Below, piece by piece: positions 7,209-10,750 of a stretch of DNA of 10,750 bases. Below the pieces are notes generated by a model, which ran no database searches, was not told the DNA's origin, and was given only the letters and a program-made list of their open reading frames with translations. The position numbers and the translations under genes are program-made. The DNA is from Saccoglossus kowalevskii (Eukaryota > Hemichordata > Enteropneusta > Harrimaniidae), in the NCBI RefSeq assembly GCF_000003605.2, contig NW_003116463.1, forward strand, positions 151,294 through 162,043, in the 5' to 3' direction. The stretch's first letter is position 1. Each line of letters begins with the position of its first letter.

Positions 7209-7912
7209 CAACTATGTATTAAATATTTCTGTAAACAACTCTATACCGACATCATAGACTATGTATTAAATATTTCTGTAAACAACTCTATACCGACATC
7301 ATAGACTGTATTAAATATTTCTGTAAACAACTCTATGCCGACATCATAGACTATGTATTAAATATTTCTGTAAACAACTCTATACCGACATCATAGACTA
7401 TGTATTAAATATTTCTGTGAACAACTCTATGCCGACATCATAGACTATGTATTAAATATTTCTGTAAACAATTCTATGCCGACATCACATAATAGACTAT
7501 GTGCTAAATATTTCTGTAAACAACTCTGTGCTGACATCCCGTAATAGACGATGTGCTAAATATTTCTGTAAACAACTCTATGCCGACATCACGTAATAGA
7601 CGATGTGCTAAATATTTCTGTAAACAAATATATTCCAACATCACGTAATAGACTATGTATTAAATATTTCTGTAAACAACTGAATGCCGACATCATGTAA
7701 TAGACTATGTATTAAATATTTCTGTAAACAAATATATTCCAACATCACGTAATAGACTATGTATTAAATATTTCTGTAAACAACTGAATGCCGACATCAC
7801 GTAATACACTATGTATTAAATATTTCTGTAAACAACTAAATGCCGACATCACGTAATACACTATGTCTTGAATATTTTTGTAAACAAATATATGCTGACA
7901 TCACCTGATAGT
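7209..7912 (+). repeat. Inner left minisatellite: 14 units of 47-52 bp
   Basis: The unit runs ACTATGTATTAAATATTTCT, GTAAACAACTCTATACCGAC, ATCATAG. The first six units are about 47 bp (one is shorter). From the seventh on they are about 52 bp because CATCATAG becomes CATCACGTAATAG. Units 9 and 11 share TATATTCCAACATC and units 10 and 12 share ACTGAATGCCGACATCA, so a two-unit block was duplicated. All but the fifth (GTGAACA) carry GTAAACA. Inverted copies occur at 9676-9838 on the other side of the transposase. Confidence 0.95.
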
Positions 7913-8105
7913 AGATTTTACATTTTGTACAAATGTGAGAAATATTTTATGCAAATGATTAAACACGTAGACAAAGTCGGGAAAGATCCATCAAACTGTG
8001 TAACAGGTAAGTGTGAAATGGTTCGAATAAATTATTAGATATAAAAAAGTCGGCAAACACTAATTATCTTTGAACTTGGGGTATAAATAGAGGGAAATCG
8101 TTTAA
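7913..8105 (+). other. Spacer before the transposase, with TATA-like box and strong donor
   Basis: A strong splice-donor match, AACAG|GTAAGT, has its cut at 8006/8007. A frame open from about 7916 with M-Q-M-I-K-H-V-D-K-V-G-K runs into it and might be a 5' exon of the transposase gene. A canonical GTATAAATAG at 8081-8090 is a good TATA box but lies only about 40 bp before the first codon with FLYWCH similarity. The two readings compete (upstream exon versus local promoter), and neither is proved. Confidence 0.3.
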
Positions 8106-8123
8106 TATCAACAGTTGATCAAA

Positions 8124-9429
8124 CTTATTACGACTAAGGGAGGAGGGCGAAAGTTATGTTTGGATGTATTTATGTATGTATACCAAGAAGGGAGAATCAA
8201 GACAAGCAGACCAGATGACATGGCGCTGTATTAAGCGAGATCCTCCAGTAAGATGCACTTCATTACTGAAGACCACCAAGATCCAGCAATCACTATTGAT
8301 CACTGTCACCCACCAGATGACATGGCAGTCAAGATTACCAAAACCAGAGAAGACATGAAACTGAAAGCTGGTACAACTCTGGACAAACCGAACCAGATAT
8401 TTACATTTGCCAATGCTGAACTTCCAGATGATGCCTAGGCACGCATGCCAAGTGCAGAAACATGTAAACGTGTTTTAAGAAGAGAGCGTGCAGCCCACAG
8501 ACCTCGGGACCCGTAGTCATTGGCAGAACTTAGCATCAACGATGAATGGGCAATGACATCTGGTGAAAATCCAGTTAGATTCCTGTTACATGATAACCAA
8601 GATGAGCATGAACGCATTGTTATGTTTGCTACTGAACAACATGTTCAGAAACTAGCAATGTCAGACACATGGTGTATGGATGGCAATTTTTCCATGTTGC
8701 CTAGAATATTTATGCAACTGTATGTAATTCAGGGAAGAGTCTCTAATGTGTTTCTCCCATTGGTATATATTTTATTGCAACGAAAAACACAGAGCAGTTA
8801 TGAGGCAGTGTTTCAAGTATTAGAGGAATATGTCTGTGACCCATCGGTGGTTATCATTGACTTTGAACGAGCTGTGGAACTTGCTATACATTCGCTATTT
8901 GGACCCCATTTACAAATTCGCTACTGTTTTTACCACTTAACACAGTCAACCTGGAGAAAAATACAGAGGCTTGGACTAATAAACATGTATCAAACAAATG
9001 AGGAATTTCGATTATTTTGTGGAATGCTTAATGGCCTTGCGTTGCTGCCAATCGAGGAAGTCCAGGAAGGAATGGAGTATATTAAAGACAACATGCCTTG
9101 AAGAAGCTGATACATTGTTAGAATACTTTGGCTGAACATATGTTTTGGGTCATTTAAGACAGCAACCATTACCACACCAAGATGGGCTGGAGGACAATGT
9201 TGCCCCTATCAGAATTCGTCGTATCCCACCGATTTTTTCACCAAGTGGGTGGAATTTACACCAAGCAACATTTGATGGTGAGCCACGCACAAACAACATA
9301 TGTGAAGGTTGGAACAACAAACTGTTGTCCCTAGTTGGTCACCAACACCCAAGTATATGGAAGTTCGTAGAGTTTCTCCAGCCCCCCCCCCCCCAGCTTT
9401 ATCCTAATGTGATACCAAGTAAAACATAA
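8124..9429 (+). pseudogene. FLYWCH zinc-finger MULE transposase, disrupted
   Basis: An N-terminal FLYWCH finger reads GGGRKLCLDVFMYVYQ (frame of 8124), then GESRQADQMTWRC (Cys at 8227) and a second Cys at 8254 in the next frame, then HxH (His at 8301 and 8307) back in the first frame. A linker with A-E-T-C-K-R-V-L-R-R-E-R-A follows. The MULE domain has D in MDGNF (8679), D in IIDFERA (8859), C-F-Y-H (8925-8936) and E in CEGWNN (9304), giving a complete DDE set. Breaks: frame changes near 8187, 8257 and 9099; stops TAG 8436, TAG 8514, TGA 9133. Similarity ends at WKFVEFLQ in a 13-C run (9382-9394), so the C-terminus is lost or out of frame. Such transposases cut and paste Mutator-like DNA elements by binding their termini. 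This copy cannot make an intact protein. No good start ATG is seen before the finger. Confidence 0.88.
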
Positions 9430-9490
9430 TACTGGTATTGTTATGTAATAACACCCGACCAAAAAAATAGTTTTTCCAGAATATGTTCTC

Positions 9491-9496
9491 AATAAA
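9491..9496 (+). promoter_or_regulatory. AATAAA poly(A) signal after the transposase
   Basis: A canonical hexamer lies about 60 bp past the last transposase-frame stop, inside the transposon and before the inverted minisatellite. The position is right for the transposase transcript end. AT-rich sequence makes chance occurrence possible. Confidence 0.45.
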
Positions 9497-9675
9497 CCTA
9501 CAAGACACAACGCATTGTTAAAGTTGTGGTGTCTGTTATATTTAGTTGAAGTAATTTGGCTTCTTACATGTAATTAAATCCAACAATAATAGGTGTCAAT
9601 TATTACAATTGTTAATGTGTTTCGTCTTCAATAATAATAATATTAATAAAGACGTAATAAAAAAGGACATGAATA

Positions 9676-9838
9676 TAGTCTACTACGTCATGTCGGCATC
9701 GAGTTGTTTACAGAAATAATTAACACATCATCTATTAAGTGGTGTCGGCATATATTTGTTTACAAAAATAGTTAATACATAGTCTATCAGGTGATGTTGG
9801 CATATAATTGTTTACAGAAATATTTAATAATAGTCTCT
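9676..9838 (-). repeat. Inner right minisatellite: three inverted 52-bp units
   Basis: Three units read, on the minus strand, as ACTATGTATTAA-type, GTAAACAA and GCCGACATCAC blocks, the same repeat as 7209-7912. On the plus strand they appear as TGTCGGCAT...TTGTTTACAGAAATA. Spacing is about 52 bp, matching the longer subtype. The copies are more diverged from each other than most left-side neighbours. They mark the right terminal part of the element. Confidence 0.9.
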
Positions 9839-10188
9839 ATTCTGGCCAAAAAATCACTTCCCGCTCCAGAATAAACCGAGTTGACACGACAGCGCAATTA
9901 CCACCATACATTGTATCAAAAACACGAACTCCTAATGTATTCACGTCATTATCTTTGCCAACAACATTTACCTTAATCAGCTCATTAATTTCTGTGAACC
10001 GTCAACACTTATTGTTATGAAATAATGGATTTCAACACTTATAACGATAGGTGTGAATTTCACTAGAAAGAAAGTCATTGTGTCCTCTTATGTCCATCTA
10101 GTATAGTAACAATATATTAAAATATATTAACGCTAATTTCACATACTCCCAGAGTACTGGAGATCGTTTATTTTATAAAAGAGAGCCA
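9839..10188. other. Right spacer between inner and outer arrays
   Basis: This roughly 350-bp stretch has no recognisable gene. The open frame crossing it has no family signature, and no similarity to the left-hand spacer (6944-7208) was seen on the opposite strand. It may be element-specific sequence or a later insertion. Confidence 0.4.
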
Positions 10189-10264
10189 CGGGCCGAAACG
10201 TCCGCCCTGGCCGAAACTCTTGGCCTAAACGTCCGAGCCGAAACATCCAAAGCCGAAACGTCCG
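10189..10264 (-). repeat. Outer right array: five inverted ~15-bp units
   Basis: GCCGAAAC-type units (GGGCCGAAACGTCC, GGCCGAAACTCT, GGCCTAAACGTCC, GAGCCGAAACATCC, AGCCGAAACGTCC) repeat with spacings of about 18, 13, 14 and 15 bp. They are reverse complements of the 15-mers at 6884-6943. The spacing is less regular than on the left, consistent with small indels. They give the right border of the candidate element. Confidence 0.85.
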
Positions 10265-10305
10265 CCCACCGTAGACATGAGTGAGGCTTCGCTTGCAAAC
10301 AGGAA

Positions 10306-10545
10306 ATGAAACAACTCAAACACCATGAAACGATCTATACTTTACTAACAACAAACCATGTCAAAAACATGTGTTCAGAGATTTGGGCCAATGAAATTAC
10401 AAATGAAAACAATTACTTGGAGCAAGCATGCAACCACTTTTACCAGTTTATTTTAGGTGTTAGTAAAGTAACACCATTGATTGGTATAAGAGGTGAAATT
10501 GGTAGAATCCCTAAAGGGATTAAGGAAAATTTATCACTAATTAGT
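10306..10545 (+). pseudogene. Non-LTR retrotransposon ORF2 C-terminal relic
   Basis: The frame gives CSEIWANEITNENNYLEQAC, then HFYQFILGVSKVTPLIGIRG, then EIGRIPKGIKENLSLI. The pattern S-E-I-W, L-E-Q-x-x-x-x-F-x-x-F-I-L-G-V, T-P, R/Y-G-E-x-G-R-x-P is a common signature of the region just after the reverse transcriptase in LINE-type elements. Only this part is present and it begins almost directly after the transposon's right border. The open frame continues into repeat sequence at about 10546 without similarity. It is unlike the relic at 2670-4170 in detail, so a second LINE family is likely. The clade cannot be named. Confidence 0.7.
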
Positions 10546-10569
10546 CCCCGTTCGGACGCAGTCTTTCAT

Positions 10570-10750
10570 GATCTGATTCAAGATGGCCGAATGGCGGCCA
10601 TTTTTGTGCTAACAAATCATCAAAATCGAGCATTTCCCGGTTGTTTACAGATGGATTTTGTTCAAACCTTGTATATACGTTGGACATTATAGGACCTTGA
10701 TGCACATCATTTTGTTTTACGATCTGATTCAAGATGGCCGAATGGCGGCT
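10570..10750 (+). repeat. 151-bp-period repeat with ATGGCCG/CGGCCAT palindrome, cut by window end
   Basis: GATCTGATTCAAGATGGCCG and the following AATGGCGGC (10570-10598) recur exactly at 10721-10749, a period of 151 bp. The first copy contains the near-palindrome ATGGCCGaatggCGGCCAT, which includes YY1-like AAGATGGCCG. Only one full unit plus 30 bp is visible. It could be a tandem array, or the paired ends of an element of about 180 bp. Confidence 0.7.

Larger units (their letters stand above)
6870..10268 (+). mobile_element. Candidate MULE transposon with tandem-repeat (foldback-like) termini
   Basis: The layout is palindromic at the level of repeat families. There is a 15-bp array (6884-6943), a 47-52-bp array (7209-7912), a FLYWCH-MULE transposase relic (8124-9429), an inverted 52-bp array (9676-9838) and an inverted 15-bp array (10189-10264). 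Both repeat families occur only here in the window and in opposite orientation on the two sides, as expected for terminal inverted repeats built of tandem repeats. The sequences between the two arrays (about 265 bp left, 350 bp right) do not match by eye, so the TIRs are discontinuous or have decayed. No 9-10-bp target duplication was found at the edges, so the outer borders are approximate. Total size is about 3.4 kb. Confidence 0.6.

Noticed and set aside
7209-7912. CRISPR array
   Set aside because: There are no unique spacers between constant repeats: the whole 47-52-bp unit repeats in tandem, inverted copies exist on the far side, and the context is eukaryotic.
9626-9656. CGTCTT...AAGACG hairpin as a transcription terminator
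   Set aside because: It has a long AT loop and a six-base stem in eukaryotic DNA, so no terminator role can be supported.
9808-10020. 70-codon open frame between the right-hand arrays
   Set aside because: It begins inside the minisatellite and has no recognisable domain.

Overview
The window looks like AT-rich nuclear DNA of an invertebrate animal. The reasons are spliced coding exons with GT/AG borders, a MULE-type transposase with a FLYWCH zinc finger, two relics of non-LTR retrotransposons, and a tandem-repeat transposon of the Helentron-associated ('pearl'/HINE-like) kind. From memory, the last type is well known in bivalves and other marine invertebrates, so a mollusc or another marine invertebrate is my guess. 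The sequence does not fix the phylum. Most of the window is intergenic or intronic DNA filled by mobile elements.

Left part (1-2600): AT-rich non-coding DNA holds a diverged dispersed repeat (two clear copies), a perfect 17-bp-arm palindrome and a 176-bp TACAGT...ACTGTA MITE. Two minus-strand exons with good splice borders follow (2563 down to 2242). They encode the N-terminus of a small protein I do not recognise.

Middle left (2670-4170): a decayed reverse-transcriptase 3' part is split by a tandem-repeat element (about 2880-3931). This insert has a 12-bp terminal inverted match, six units of about 150 bp, a (CA)n tract and a 3' hairpin. The RT reading frame lines up across the insertion. 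A 401-bp MITE with 29-bp TIRs and a 7-bp target duplication follows (4503-4903).

Middle (5590-6022): a promoter-like stretch leads into a plus-strand first coding exon (5946-6022). Its 25 complete codons resemble the N-terminus of pinin (a tentative call). The exon ends in a good donor, so what follows is probably its first intron.

Right part (6870-10268): this is the most striking object, a candidate Mutator-like element with an approximately palindromic layout. From the outside in on each side there is a roughly 15-bp tandem array (GGACGTTTCGG-type), then a 47-52-bp tandem array, then a central FLYWCH + MULE transposase pseudogene. The right-hand arrays are inverted copies of the left-hand ones, so the termini look like foldback TIRs built from tandem repeats. 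The transposase is dead here: frameshifts near 8187, 8257 and 9099 and stops at 8436, 8514 and 9133. Right of it lie another non-LTR retrotransposon relic (10306-10545) and the start of a 151-bp-period repeat that runs off the window.

No rRNA, tRNA, CRISPR or bacterial operon structure was seen. The only host genes supported are the two partial ones.
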